DNA of 64,000 nt, taken from Pseudomonas helmanticensis (GTDB lineage: Bacteria > Pseudomonadota > Gammaproteobacteria > Pseudomonadales > Pseudomonadaceae). The notes beneath the pieces are model-generated. The model was not told the DNA's origin, did no database searches, and saw only the letters and a program-made list of their open reading frames with translations. Location of the stretch: contig NZ_FXUY01000001.1 of the NCBI RefSeq assembly GCF_900182985.1, positions 4,413,501-4,477,500 of the forward strand, written 5' to 3'. Both the position numbers and the translations under genes were made by a program. Shown here piece by piece: positions 1 to 9,423 of the stretch (position 1 is its first letter; every line of letters begins with the position of its first letter).

Positions 1-99
1 CCCAAGGGCAATTCCCACACGAAAAGCGGATTTTTACTTCGCTCGCTCAGACTTTTCTGACGTCTGACTGCGAGCCTCGTCATTCAAGGAGCCCACGCC

Positions 100-1863
100 A
101 TGCATGCCATCAGTTTTATTCAGGACCTGGCAGTGATCATGTTGGTCGCAGGCGTGGTGACCGTGTTGTTTCACCGTTTCAAGCAGCCAGTAGTGCTCGG
201 CTATATCGTCGCCGGCTTCATCATCGGCCCGCACACACCGCCGTTCGGCTTGATCCACGACGAAGAAACCATCAAGACCCTCGCCGAGCTGGGGGTGATT
301 TTCCTGATGTTCTGCCTGGGCCTTGAGTTCAGCCTGCGCAAGCTGTTCAAAGTCGGCGCCACGGCGTTTATCGCGGCGTTCCTCGAGATCGTCCTGATGA
401 TCTGGATCGGCTACGAAATTGGCCGCTGGTTCGACTGGAACACCATGGACTCGCTGTTCCTCGGCGCGATTCTGGCGATCTCCTCGACCACCATCATCGT
501 CAAAGCACTCAATGACCTGAAGATGAAAAATGAGCGCTTTGCGCAGTTGATCTTCGGCGTGCTGATCGTCGAAGACATCCTCGGCATCGGCATCATCGCG
601 CTACTCTCGAGCATCGCCGTCAGCGGCACGGTCAGCTCCGGCGAGGTATTTTCCACGGTCGGCAAGCTGTCGCTGTTCATGATCGTCGCGCTGGTCATCG
701 GCATTCTGCTGGTGCCGCGCTTGTTGGCTTACGTGGCCAAATTCGAAAGTAACGAAATGCTGCTGATCACCGTGCTCGGCCTGTGTTTCGGCTTCTGCCT
801 GCTGGTGGTCAAACTCGAATACAGCATGGTTCTCGGTGCCTTCCTGATCGGCGCGATCATGGCCGAGTCGCGGCAGTTGCTGAAAATCGAGCGGCTGATC
901 GAGCCGGTTCGCGACCTGTTCAGTGCGATCTTCTTCGTGGCCATCGGCCTGATGCTCGACCCGATGATTCTTCTTGAATACGCGTGGCCGATCGCGGTGA
1001 TCACCGTCGCCGTGGTGCTCGGCAAGATGTTGTCCTGCGGCCTCGGGGCCTTTATCGCCGGCAATGACGGACGCACCTCACTGCGCGTGGGGATGGGGCT
1101 GTCACAGATTGGCGAATTTTCCTTCATCATCGCCGCGTTGGGCATGACCCTGCAGGTCACCAGCAACTTTCTTTATCCGGTCGCCGTGGCCGTGTCGGTG
1201 ATCACCACGCTGCTGACGCCGTACCTGATTCGCGCGGCGGATCCGCTGTCGATCAGGTTGTCAGCGGCCGTGCCCAAGCCTCTCGGTCGCGTGTTCGGCA
1301 TGTATGGCGAATGGCTGCGCAGCATTCAGCCGCAAGGCGAGGGTGCGATGCTCGCGTCGATCATCCGCAAGATCTTGTTGCAGGTCGGGGTCAACCTGGC
1401 GCTGGTGATCGCGATCTTCTTCGCCGGGGCCTATTTCGCTGAACGCATCTCGCTGTGGCTGCAGGACTGGATCAGCGATCCGAGCTGGCAGAAGGCGTTG
1501 ATCTGGGGCGGGGCGTTGCTGTTGTCGTTGCCGTTCCTGATTGCCGCTTATCGAAAGCTCAAGGCGCTGTCGATGCTCTTGGCAGAGATGGGCGTGAAGC
1601 CGGAGATGGCCGGGCGGCACACGCAGCGAGTGCGTCGGGTGATCTCCGAAGTGATCCCGATTCTCTCGCTGCTGGTGATTTTCCTGCTGCTGGCAGCCTT
1701 GTCGGCCAGTATTCTGCCGACCAACAAGTTGCTGGTGCTGATCGCCGTGGTGGCGGCCGCCGTGGCGGCGCTGCTCTGGCGCTGGTTCATCCGCGTGCAC
1801 ACGCGGATGCAGGTGGCGCTGCTGGAAACCCTCGACAACCACAAGGAGTCGTCGGGGCATTGA
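100..1863 (+). CDS. CPA2-family monovalent cation:proton antiporter (KefB/YbaL-like)
   Basis: Predicted inner-membrane antiporter of 587 aa that would exchange K+ or Na+ for protons. The N-terminal ~380 residues form the Na+/H+ exchanger domain with about a dozen hydrophobic segments. Typical family stretches such as FLMFCLGLEFS and VLGAFLIGAIMAES are visible. KefB and KefC proteins usually end in a cytosolic TrkA-N (RCK) nucleotide-binding domain. Here the last ~200 residues instead carry four or so further hydrophobic helices and a short basic tail, and no Rossmann motif is seen, so glutathione or NAD control of the Kef type is not expected. The start is set by an AAGGAG element about 9 nt upstream of the ATG. 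The gene converges on the SMI1-type gene with about 20 nt between the stops. The family call is firm and the substrate is unknown. Confidence 0.85.
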   Translation: MHAISFIQDLAVIMLVAGVVTVLFHRFKQPVVLGYIVAGFIIGPHTPPFGLIHDEETIKTLAELGVIFLMFCLGLEFSLRKLFKVGATAFIAAFLEIVLMIWIGYEIGRWFDWNTMDSLFLGAILAISSTTIIVKALNDLKMKNERFAQLIFGVLIVEDILGIGIIALLSSIAVSGTVSSGEVFSTVGKLSLFMIVALVIGILLVPRLLAYVAKFESNEMLLITVLGLCFGFCLLVVKLEYSMVLGAFLIGAIMAESRQLLKIERLIEPVRDLFSAIFFVAIGLMLDPMILLEYAWPIAVITVAVVLGKMLSCGLGAFIAGNDGRTSLRVGMGLSQIGEFSFIIAALGMTLQVTSNFLYPVAVAVSVITTLLTPYLIRAADPLSIRLSAAVPKPLGRVFGMYGEWLRSIQPQGEGAMLASIIRKILLQVGVNLALVIAIFFAGAYFAERISLWLQDWISDPSWQKALIWGGALLLSLPFLIAAYRKLKALSMLLAEMGVKPEMAGRHTQRVRRVISEVIPILSLLVIFLLLAALSASILPTNKLLVLIAVVAAAVAALLWRWFIRVHTRMQVALLETLDNHKESSGH

Positions 1864-1884
1864 CCGGCCGGGGCGGCTGGCTGA

Positions 1885-2292
1885 TCAGCTTTCCAGCCAG
1901 ACGTCCCGCGCCCAGTGCCAGACCGATTCCCAGGATTCTTCGGTGATCAGCTCTTCTTCGCCCGACCACAGCACCACGGTGCCGTCTTCTTCGACGCAGT
2001 AGTAATTCTCGCCGTCCTGACAGATCGGAATCAGATCACGCGGTACACCGATGTCCCAGGCATTGGCCGCGACATCGGGCAGATAGGTGTGCGATTGCGG
2101 GTCGGTGACGGTCACCGGCTCCAGGCTGCCGTAAACCACGTCGCTGACGGTCAGCAAAAACTCTTTGAAGACGAACGGGATGTTGATGAAGAGTTCTTCT
2201 TCGACTTCCACCAGTTGGTCTTCGTCAGGCAATTCCAAAGGAACCGGCACGGGTTCGTTGGCTTCACGCAGTTGTTCGATGATTTCTTCCAC
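1885..2292 (-). CDS. SMI1/KNR4 (SUKH) family protein
   Basis: Acidic 135-aa protein with the SMI1/KNR4 fold pattern: an early helix rich in Glu, the stretch IPFVFKEFLLTVSDVVYGSLEP, and late motifs GENYYCVEEDGTVVLWSGEE and ESVWHWARDVWLES. In bacteria this superfamily often serves as immunity proteins to nuclease and other polymorphic toxins, but many stand-alone copies have no known partner. No toxin gene is adjacent here. Its neighbours are a housekeeping-type antiporter, which it faces tail to tail, and a Tim44-like protein upstream on the same strand. Family membership is fairly sure and the function is unknown. Confidence 0.75.
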   Translation of the reverse strand: MEEIIEQLREANEPVPVPLELPDEDQLVEVEEELFINIPFVFKEFLLTVSDVVYGSLEPVTVTDPQSHTYLPDVAANAWDIGVPRDLIPICQDGENYYCVEEDGTVVLWSGEEELITEESWESVWHWARDVWLES

Positions 2293-2375
2293 GTCCGGGA
2301 TCCTCTTGCTTGAATGGCGCGGTTTATATGGGCCGGTTTATACAGTAGCTCGCTATAGATGCAACCGCGAAATAG

Positions 2376-2402
2376 AAAACCCCAGCCGAGGCTGGGGTTT
2401 TT
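2376..2402 (-). terminator. Intrinsic terminator (bidirectional shape)
   Basis: CCCCAGC and GCTGGGG pair around a short loop, with A-rich sequence on the left and a T run on the right, so the hairpin could stop transcripts from either side. The most likely user is the Tim44-like gene on the minus strand, whose stop codon lies about 30 nt away. Confidence 0.8.
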
Positions 2403-2430
2403 ATTACAGCAAGTTAAGCGCGCGAGGGGA

Positions 2431-3306
2431 TCAGCCGTTCTGGCGGATACCGGCGACCAGCCAAGGCTGGTTCTCGCCCTGCGGACGTTCCATGTTCCAG
2501 CTTTCGCTGAACGCTTCGCCCTGGTCGAAGCGCGAGGACTTCGACACACCGTTGAAGGTCAGGGTGGCAATGGTCTTGTCGGCACGGTCATCGACGCCAT
2601 CCAGTTGCACCTGGAGGTTGTCGATGTAGGTCGATTGGAACGCGTCGCCCAGATCCGCACGCTCACGCTTGAGGAACTCGAGCATTTGCGGGGTGACGAA
2701 CTCGGCGATCTTGTCCATTTCGTTGGCGTCCCAGTGCTGCTGCAGCGACTGGAAGTGGCTGCGTGCGGCTTCAAGGAAGCTCTGCTCGTTGAACCAGGCC
2801 GGTGCGTTGATCACCGGACGGGCGGCAACAGGTGCCGCCGAACCACCGAAGATCGAACCCATGGCCGCAGGCTTCTGCTCGAACACTTCACGCTGCATCG
2901 GCGCGCCGGCCGGAGCGAACTGCTCCTGCTGCTTGCGTCGACGAGCGGCGATGAAGCGGAAGATCACGAACGCGATCACGGCCATGATCAGGATGTCGAA
3001 GATCTGCATGCCCTGGAAGCCGCCGCCCATGAACATTGAAGCAAGCAGGCCACCAGCGGCGATGCCGGCCAGAGGGCCGAGCCATTTCGAAGCACCGCCG
3101 GCCTTGGCCGCAGCGCCTGCGGCACCGGCAGCACCAGCGGTCGCAGCAGCGCCGCCCATGCCTGGAGAAGAAGGAGCCATCTGGCTGGTCTGGTGCGTCG
3201 GCGCAGCGCCGGCGCTTTTGCCACCACCAAAGCGCTTGGCGTTGGCGTCGAGGCTCATCGTCAGGCCGATGCACAACGCCATGGCGATGCTAAGAAAACG
3301 TTTCAT
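2431..3306 (-). CDS. Tim44-like domain membrane protein
   Basis: Protein of 291 aa. The chosen start (ATG at 3306) gives a clean signal peptide, MKRFLSIAMALCIGLTMSLDA; a longer frame adds 12 residues with no signal. A Gly/Ala-rich segment follows, then two hydrophobic stretches at roughly residues 85-135 (WLGPLAGIAAGGLLASMFMGGG and IFDILIMAVIAFVIFRFIAA). These end in a basic RRRKQ stop-transfer. The C-terminal half, from about residue 165, is a Tim44-like domain with the motif QSFLEAARSHFQSLQQHWDAND-type helix followed by a beta sheet. Bacterial Tim44-like proteins of this layout are membrane proteins of uncharacterised role. The gene stands alone and ends at the terminator near 2390. Confidence 0.8.
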   Translation of the reverse strand: MKRFLSIAMALCIGLTMSLDANAKRFGGGKSAGAAPTHQTSQMAPSSPGMGGAAATAGAAGAAGAAAKAGGASKWLGPLAGIAAGGLLASMFMGGGFQGMQIFDILIMAVIAFVIFRFIAARRRKQQEQFAPAGAPMQREVFEQKPAAMGSIFGGSAAPVAARPVINAPAWFNEQSFLEAARSHFQSLQQHWDANEMDKIAEFVTPQMLEFLKRERADLGDAFQSTYIDNLQVQLDGVDDRADKTIATLTFNGVSKSSRFDQGEAFSESWNMERPQGENQPWLVAGIRQNG

Positions 3307-3482
3307 AAAGGGAATTCCCGTTTGTGGAGACACGCGCGCCATGTTGCACAGCTGAAGTGTTACTGGCTAGCGAGAGAGTGTTTCGGGCTTTTGCCTGACA
3401 GGTTGCGTTCAGCTTCGTCGAGGCAATAAGGCTGTGTACTTTTGGCTGTAGGAAAGTGGGACAGGTTCAGTGCGAATTCGCC

Positions 3483-3923
3483 TTAGCGACGAAACGCCAG
3501 CATCACCACACCGGCCGTGATCAGGCCGATGCCGCCCCATTGGCGCAGGTCGAGTTTCTCACCCAGCAGGATCACGCCAAGCACCGCCACCAGCACCACG
3601 CTGAGCTTGTCTACCGGTGCGACCAGCGAAGCAGGGCCGACTTTCAGCGCGCGGAAATAGCACAGCCACGACGCGCCCGTGCCCAGTCCGGACAACAACA
3701 GGAACAGGTAGCTCTTGGCGGAGATCGATCCCAATGACTGATATTGGCCCGTGGCGTACAAAATCAAGGCCAGGCTGACCAGTACCACGATGGTGCGCAA
3801 CAGCGTGGCGAAGTCGGAATTGACGTTTTCGATGCCGACTTTGGCGAAGATCGCCGTCAATGCGGCGAAAGTGGCCGAGAGCAAGGCCCAGAATGTCCAG
3901 GAGGAAAAGAAGCCTGAGCCCAT
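3483..3923 (-). CDS. Small EamA-family permease (half-size DMT transporter)
   Basis: Protein of 146 aa with five predicted membrane helices covering a single EamA domain, half the usual ten-helix two-domain drug/metabolite transporter. Proteins of this size normally work as dimers. The ending QWGGIGLITAGVVMLAFRR, the VAPVDKLSVVLVAVLGVILLGE stretch and GTGASWLCYFRALKVGPAS are typical of the short EamA subfamily. A GTG two codons upstream is possible, but the ATG at 3923 has AGGG about 9 nt before it. The substrate cannot be inferred. The gene is followed downstream by uncommitted sequence and preceded by a REP palindrome. Confidence 0.75.
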   Translation of the reverse strand: MGSGFFSSWTFWALLSATFAALTAIFAKVGIENVNSDFATLLRTIVVLVSLALILYATGQYQSLGSISAKSYLFLLLSGLGTGASWLCYFRALKVGPASLVAPVDKLSVVLVAVLGVILLGEKLDLRQWGGIGLITAGVVMLAFRR

Positions 3924-3952
3924 TTGCACTGCCCTGTTCCGGGTGGGTTTAG

Positions 3953-4032
3953 ATCAAGAGATCGCGGCCTTCGGCAGCTCCTGCAGATACACACAATCCC
4001 CTGTAGGAGTTGCCGAAGGCTGCGATCTTTTT
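3953..4032. repeat. REP palindrome, family 1
   Basis: Two near-perfect arms, GATCGC(A/G)GCC(T)TCGGCAGCTCCTG and its reverse complement, flank about 20 nt of loop. The core GTAGGAGCTGCCGAAGGCTGCGATC recurs at 10345, 15195, 36926, 45755, 48494 and 51358, with a variant at 55750. It lies in the space between the EamA gene start and the uvrD stop. Confidence 0.85.
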
Positions 4033-4038
4033 TCGCTT

Positions 4039-6222
4039 TTAGATAGCTTCCAGCTTGGCGTAACCGAGCATCAGCCACTTGCTGCCTTCGCTGAAATTCA
4101 CCTGCACCCGCGCCTGCGCACCCGCACCCTCGAAGTTGAGGATCACGCCATCACCAAAGATCGAATGGCGTACCGCCTGACCAAGACTGAAACCCGTTTC
4201 CGGAATTTCGCTGCCGCTGAACAGGTTGCTGCCGCTCATCGACTGGTTACCGCCGAACGGACGGCTGACGCTGTTCGACAAACGCACTTCCTGAATCAGG
4301 CCTTTCGGTACCTCGCGTACGAAACGCGAGACCTTGTTGTAGGTTTCGCTGCCATAAAGGCGACGGGTTTCAGCGTAGGTCATCACCAGATTCTGCATCG
4401 CCCGGGTGATGCCGACGTAGGCCAGACGCCGCTCTTCCTCAAGACGGCCCGGTTCTTCCAGGCTCATCTTGTGCGGGAACAAGCCTTCTTCCATGCCCAC
4501 GAGGAACACGTAAGGGAATTCCAGACCTTTGGCGCTGTGCAGGGTCATCAACTGAATGCTGTCTTCGTGCTCGTCGGCCTGGGTGTCGCCGGCCTCCAGT
4601 GAAGCGTGGCCGAGGAATGCCGCCAGTGGCGTCAGCTCTTCGTCTTCTTCGTTGTTCTCGAAGTTGCGCGCAGCGCTGACCAGTTCCTCAAGGTTTTCTA
4701 CCCGAGCCTGGCCTTTCTCGCCTTTTTCCGCTTCGTGATAAGCAATGAGGCCGGATTGCTCGATGACGGTCTGCGTCATCAAGTGCAGCGGCATCTCCAT
4801 GCACTTGGCTGCGAGGTTCTCGATCAGCTCGATAAACGCGCCCAACGCACCCGCTGCACGACCGGTCAGGCCTTTATTGGCGACCAGCAGGCGCATCGCT
4901 TCCCACATCGACACATCGCTGTGGCGCGCGTGCTCGCGAATCGCCTCGACGGTTTTCTCGCCGATGCCACGGGCCGGGACGTTGATCACTCGCTCCAGCG
5001 CCGCATCGTTGCCGCGACCTTCGAGCAAACGCAGGTACGCCATGGCGTTCTTGATTTCCGCGCGTTCGAAGAAGCGCTGACCACCATAGATGCGGTACGG
5101 AATGCGTTCACGCAGCAAGGCTTCTTCCAGAACGCGTGATTGGGCATTGGAGCGGTACAGAATCGCGATATCGCTGCGAGCCAAGCCGGTTTTCAGTGCG
5201 CTTTCGATGGTTTCGACAACGTAGCGTGCTTCGTCGTGTTCGTTGAACGCGGCGTACAGATTGATTGCTTCGCCATCACCGCCGTCGGTCCACAGCTCTT
5301 TGCCGAGGCGTCCGGTGTTGTTGGCGATCAGGGCGTTGGCTGCCTTGAGGATGCCGGCGGTGGAGCGGTAATTCTGCTCCAGACGAATGGTCACCGAATC
5401 GGCGAAGTCCGACGAGTACTGATGAATGTTCTCGATCTTCGCGCCGCGCCAGCCGTAAATCGACTGATCGTCGTCGCCAACCACCATCAGGCTGTCGCCG
5501 CCCTTGCCGAGCAGACGCAACCAGGCGTACTGCACGGCGTTGGTGTCCTGGAACTCGTCCACCAGAATATGGCGGAAGCGCTTTTGATAATGCGCCAGCA
5601 AGCCCGGGTGATCGCGCCACAGGTCGAGGGCGCGCAGCAGCAATTCGGAGAAATCGATAACGCCGGCACGCAGACACGCAGCCTCGTAGGCTTCGTAGAT
5701 GCCGCGCATGGTCGCCAGGTACAGATCGCCGCTGGCCTGAATGTGTTGCGGACGCAGACCTTCGTCTTTCTGCCCGTTGATGAACCATTGCGCCTGGCGC
5801 GCCGGCCAGCGTTGCTCGTCGAGACCGAGCTCGCGGATCACCCGCTTGACCAGGCGTTGCTGGTCGTCGCTGTCGAGAATCTGGAATGTCTGGCTCAAGC
5901 CCGCTTCCTGCCAGTGCGCCCGCAACAAGCGGTGTGCGAGGCCGTGGAAGGTGCCGACCCACATGCCGGCCGGGTTGATCCCCAGCAACTGCTCGATGCG
6001 ATGACGCATCTCGGCAGCGGCCTTGTTGGTGAAGGTCACCGACAGAATGGAGTGGGGCGAGGCGTTTTCGACCTGGATCAACCAGGCGATACGGTGCACC
6101 AGCACTCGGGTTTTACCGGAGCCAGCACCGGCCAGGACCAACTGACGGCCAACGGGGGCTGCTACGGCCTGGCGTTGGGCATCGTTGAGGGAGTTCAGCA
6201 GAAGGGAGAGATCATCGCGCAT
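4039..6222 (-). CDS. uvrD: DNA helicase II (UvrD)
   Basis: Superfamily 1A 3'-5' DNA helicase used in nucleotide-excision and mismatch repair, 727 aa and full length for UvrD. All helicase motifs are visible in order: the Walker A AGAGSGKTRVL near residue 30, VTFTNKAAAEM, the Walker B LVDEFQDTN near residue 215, GDDDQSIYGWRGA, the motif IV QNYRST, the motif V TLHSAKGLEFPYVFLVG and the motif VI EERRLAYVGITRA. The C-terminus (HSIFGDGVILNFEG to the end) matches the UvrD/PcrA tail that contacts partners such as UvrB or RNA polymerase. The ATG at 6222 gives the family N-terminus DLSLLLNSLNDAQ. The gene is divergent from the GGDEF-EAL gene. No LexA-type box was recognised in the spacer. Confidence 0.97.
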   Translation of the reverse strand: MRDDLSLLLNSLNDAQRQAVAAPVGRQLVLAGAGSGKTRVLVHRIAWLIQVENASPHSILSVTFTNKAAAEMRHRIEQLLGINPAGMWVGTFHGLAHRLLRAHWQEAGLSQTFQILDSDDQQRLVKRVIRELGLDEQRWPARQAQWFINGQKDEGLRPQHIQASGDLYLATMRGIYEAYEAACLRAGVIDFSELLLRALDLWRDHPGLLAHYQKRFRHILVDEFQDTNAVQYAWLRLLGKGGDSLMVVGDDDQSIYGWRGAKIENIHQYSSDFADSVTIRLEQNYRSTAGILKAANALIANNTGRLGKELWTDGGDGEAINLYAAFNEHDEARYVVETIESALKTGLARSDIAILYRSNAQSRVLEEALLRERIPYRIYGGQRFFERAEIKNAMAYLRLLEGRGNDAALERVINVPARGIGEKTVEAIREHARHSDVSMWEAMRLLVANKGLTGRAAGALGAFIELIENLAAKCMEMPLHLMTQTVIEQSGLIAYHEAEKGEKGQARVENLEELVSAARNFENNEEDEELTPLAAFLGHASLEAGDTQADEHEDSIQLMTLHSAKGLEFPYVFLVGMEEGLFPHKMSLEEPGRLEEERRLAYVGITRAMQNLVMTYAETRRLYGSETYNKVSRFVREVPKGLIQEVRLSNSVSRPFGGNQSMSGSNLFSGSEIPETGFSLGQAVRHSIFGDGVILNFEGAGAQARVQVNFSEGSKWLMLGYAKLEAI

Positions 6223-6400
6223 CGGGGCATTCTAGGGTGCGCCGCGGGCCCGGGCAAACCGAGCTTTGCATTAGCCGATGAAACTCCCGTCGATGACGAC
6301 CGGTCGGTCACCGGCGACAGGCGTTGGCCCGCTTGGCTCTGCGGGTTTCAGCGGTGCCTGAGGGGGGAAAAGTTTTGCGCAAATTATGATCTGGAGCAGT

Positions 6401-6428
6401 TTGGCAACGGGATCGGCTTGTGTATGCT
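6401..6428 (+). promoter_or_regulatory. Sigma-70-type promoter for the GGDEF-EAL gene
   Basis: TTGGCA at 6401-6406 and TATGCT at 6423-6428 are separated by 16 nt. The promoter lies 52 nt upstream of the ATG at 6480. It overlaps the alternative upstream start at 6420, which argues against that longer reading. Confidence 0.6.
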
Positions 6429-6479
6429 CCGTCCACGTTTCGGGCGCACGCCCTCCTTATAAGAACAAGAACGTTGCCC

Positions 6480-9350
6480 ATGACCCTCAGCTCCGAACTG
6501 TCGGGCCCCTCTGTGGAACCCCGGGTTGTCCGCAAGCGCTACGCCACCGAAATGGCGGTCGAGCGCACGCGCCTGCTGTATCAGGGCTCGTTGTTGCCCA
6601 CACTTTTCATGTTGATCAATGGTCTGGTCTGCGCCGCTCTGCTCTGGAGCCCGCAGCGCTACTTCGTGGTCAGCGTCTGGCTGGTGTGGTTGCTGTCGCT
6701 GGTCGCATTGCGTGTGATCCAGGTCGCAGCGTTCGATTCGGCAATCCCCGATCGCCAGGCCCAGCCGATCTGGTTTCGCATGTTCCTGCTCGGCTCGACC
6801 ATGACCGGCCTGACCCTCGCTGGCGCCGGTATCGCGCTGGTGCCTGCCGACAACTTCATGCAACAAGCCTGGGTGTTCGGTCTGATCGGCGCCGCAACGC
6901 TGTCGGCCAGTGTTGCCTATGCGGTGAGCCTGCCGGCGTTTCTGTCGTTTACCTTGCCGTGCCTGTTGCCGGCGATCGGCTTTCTCTTTTGGGGCGGCGA
7001 CGAACAGGCACGCGGTTGGGGCTGGCTCGGGCTGATTTTGCTCGGCTCGCTGAGCGTGGTGGCGTGGCAGGTCAATCGCCTGATTGATCGCGGCTTGCTG
7101 CGGCGCTTTCAGAATCAGCACCTGATCGAACACTTGCAGCACACCCAGTCGCGCAGCGAGCAGCTCAATCAGGAACTGGCGAAGGAAATCGAACATCGAC
7201 GTTGCGCCGAGGGCAAGCTGCGCGAAGCGCAGGTCGAACTCGAACACCGCGTCGCCCAGCGCAGTCGCGAACTGGACGCGGCCAATCAGGCCCTGAGCAA
7301 AAGCGAGGCGCGCCTGGCGCTGGCATTGAAAGCCAGCGAACTGGGCTTGTGGGACTGGAACCTGCAAACCGACGAAGTTCACCACACGCAGATTCAGGAG
7401 TTGTTCGGTCTTGCGCCGGAATATGTCACGGCGCTGCTGCGCGACCTCAAACCGCGACTGCACCCGGAGGACGTGCCAACCCTCAAACACGCACTGATCG
7501 AGCATTTGAAGGGCCGCACCGAGGATTATCAGATCGAGTACCGCGTGCGTCATGGCGATGGCCATTGGGTGTGGATCGAAGACCGTGGTCGTGCGGTAGA
7601 GCGCAGCGACAACGGACGGGTGATCCGCATGGTGGGCACCCGGCGCGACATCAGTGCCAGCAAAAGCCTCGAAGAACAGCAGCGCCTGGCGGCGACGGTG
7701 TTTGAAGCGGCCAGCGAAGGCATCGTCATTCTCGACCCGAACTATGCGTTGATCGCGATCAATCAGGCGTTCAGCCGCGTCACCGGTTACGACATCGACG
7801 ACATGCTCGGGCGCAATGTTGTGGAGTTGCCGTGCAGCCGCGATGCACGCCGTCATTACGTCGCCATTCGCCACGCGCTGGAACAGCACGGCAGTTGGCA
7901 GGGCGAACTGGTGGAAACCCGCAAAAACGGCGAGCTCTATCCGCAGTGGCTGCAACTGAATGCAGTGCGCGATAGTCGCGGCAATGTCAGTCACATCGTC
8001 GGCTTCTTCGCCGATCTGTCGGCGCGGCGCGAATCCGAAGAGCGCATGCGTTACCTGACCCATTACGACGAACTCACCGGGCTCGCCAACCGTTCGTTGT
8101 TCCGCGAACGTCTGCACGAAGCACATCAGCGTTCGCGTCAGGGCCGGCGCAGCCTGGCGTTGCTGCACATCAATCTCGATCGCTTCAAGTTGCTCAACGA
8201 CAGCCTCGGTCACGAAGTTGCTGACCAGTTACTGCAGAAAATGGCGCGCCGACTGGTTAACGCCTTGCCGGAGGCCGACACCATCGCGCGCTTGTCCGGT
8301 GATGAGTTCGCAGTGTTGTTCGATGCCTACGGCAACCTGTCGAGTCTGGCCCGGGTCGCTACGCGCTTGTCGAGCAAGCTGCGCTTGCCGCTGACCGTCG
8401 AAGGACATGAATTGGTGGTCAGCGCCTCAATGGGCATCAGCATGCTGCCGGACAACGCCCGGGAAATTTCCGCGCTGGTCAGCCAGTCGAACATGGCCAT
8501 GCAACATGCCAAGCACCTCGGCGGCAACAACTTCCAGTTCTACACAGAGAGTTTGCAGGCTAGCACCCTTGAACGCTTGCAGCTGGAAAACCAGCTGCGC
8601 AAAGCCATCGAAGACAAGCAGCTTAAAGTGTTCTATCAACCGAAGCTGTGCCTGGAGAGCGGGCGCTTGAATGCGGCGGAAGCGCTGGTGCGCTGGGATC
8701 ATCCGACCATGGGCCGGGTGCCGCCGGGGGATTTCATCGGGCTGGCCGAGGAAACCGGTCTGATCGGGCCGATCGGCGAATTCGTCTTGCGTCAGGCGTG
8801 CTGGCAGGCGTGCGAATGGCAGCGCCAAGGCCTGGCGCCGATCCGCGTTTCGGTGAACCTGTCGGTGCACCAGTTGCGTCAGGGCAAACTCGTCAGTCTG
8901 GTGCGGCAAGTGCTGGAAGAAACCGGGCTGGCGCCGCACTACCTGGAACTGGAATTGACCGAAAGCCAGTTGCTCGACAGCGTCGAGCACATCATCGCGA
9001 CGTTCCAGCAATTGCGCGATCTTGGCGTGAAACTGGCCATCGACGACTTCGGTACCGGCTATTCGTCATTGAGTTACCTCAAGCGGATTCCGGTGGATTA
9101 CGTGAAGATCGATCAGGCGTTCATTCGCGGGCTGGGTGAAGGCAGTGAAGACGCGGCGATCACTCGCGCGATCATTGCCATGGCTCACGGACTGTCGCTG
9201 AAAGTGGTGGCTGAAGGCGTCGAGCGGCAGGATCAGCTGGAATTCCTGCGTGCCGAACGTTGCGATGAAGTGCAGGGTTATCTGATCAGTCGGCCGGTGG
9301 AGGCGACTGCTCTGGCCGGGCTTTTGCGTAATCAGGAAAAACCGCTTTAA
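6480..9350 (+). CDS. Membrane-bound PAS-PAS-GGDEF-EAL cyclic-di-GMP protein
   Basis: Protein of 956 aa. Residues ~30-205 form about six membrane helices as a possible sensor domain. A coiled coil follows at ~210-275, then two PAS domains (~290-405, of the PAS_3 type with GHWVWIEDRG, and ~410-520). A GGDEF domain spans ~525-690 and an EAL domain ~700-950. The cyclase signature reads SGDEF instead of GGDEF (near residue 607), a change often found in weak or inactive cyclases. The EAL domain keeps its signature EALVRWDHP and the DDFGTGYSSL loop with the later VKID, so c-di-GMP hydrolysis is the likelier activity, perhaps with the GGDEF as a GTP-sensing module. The gene is monocistronic in appearance and divergent from uvrD. 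Confidence 0.9.
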   Translation: MTLSSELSGPSVEPRVVRKRYATEMAVERTRLLYQGSLLPTLFMLINGLVCAALLWSPQRYFVVSVWLVWLLSLVALRVIQVAAFDSAIPDRQAQPIWFRMFLLGSTMTGLTLAGAGIALVPADNFMQQAWVFGLIGAATLSASVAYAVSLPAFLSFTLPCLLPAIGFLFWGGDEQARGWGWLGLILLGSLSVVAWQVNRLIDRGLLRRFQNQHLIEHLQHTQSRSEQLNQELAKEIEHRRCAEGKLREAQVELEHRVAQRSRELDAANQALSKSEARLALALKASELGLWDWNLQTDEVHHTQIQELFGLAPEYVTALLRDLKPRLHPEDVPTLKHALIEHLKGRTEDYQIEYRVRHGDGHWVWIEDRGRAVERSDNGRVIRMVGTRRDISASKSLEEQQRLAATVFEAASEGIVILDPNYALIAINQAFSRVTGYDIDDMLGRNVVELPCSRDARRHYVAIRHALEQHGSWQGELVETRKNGELYPQWLQLNAVRDSRGNVSHIVGFFADLSARRESEERMRYLTHYDELTGLANRSLFRERLHEAHQRSRQGRRSLALLHINLDRFKLLNDSLGHEVADQLLQKMARRLVNALPEADTIARLSGDEFAVLFDAYGNLSSLARVATRLSSKLRLPLTVEGHELVVSASMGISMLPDNAREISALVSQSNMAMQHAKHLGGNNFQFYTESLQASTLERLQLENQLRKAIEDKQLKVFYQPKLCLESGRLNAAEALVRWDHPTMGRVPPGDFIGLAEETGLIGPIGEFVLRQACWQACEWQRQGLAPIRVSVNLSVHQLRQGKLVSLVRQVLEETGLAPHYLELELTESQLLDSVEHIIATFQQLRDLGVKLAIDDFGTGYSSLSYLKRIPVDYVKIDQAFIRGLGEGSEDAAITRAIIAMAHGLSLKVVAEGVERQDQLEFLRAERCDEVQGYLISRPVEATALAGLLRNQEKPL

Positions 9351-9423
9351 GGGCTACATGCACCTCATCGCGCCTGATATGGGGACATCGAGTTACGCAT
9401 TGAGCAGGCAAAAAGCCAATTCA

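Noticed and set aside
1885..2292. The SMI1/KNR4 protein as part of a toxin-immunity pair
   Set aside because: No toxin gene is adjacent; both neighbours are ordinary chromosomal genes.
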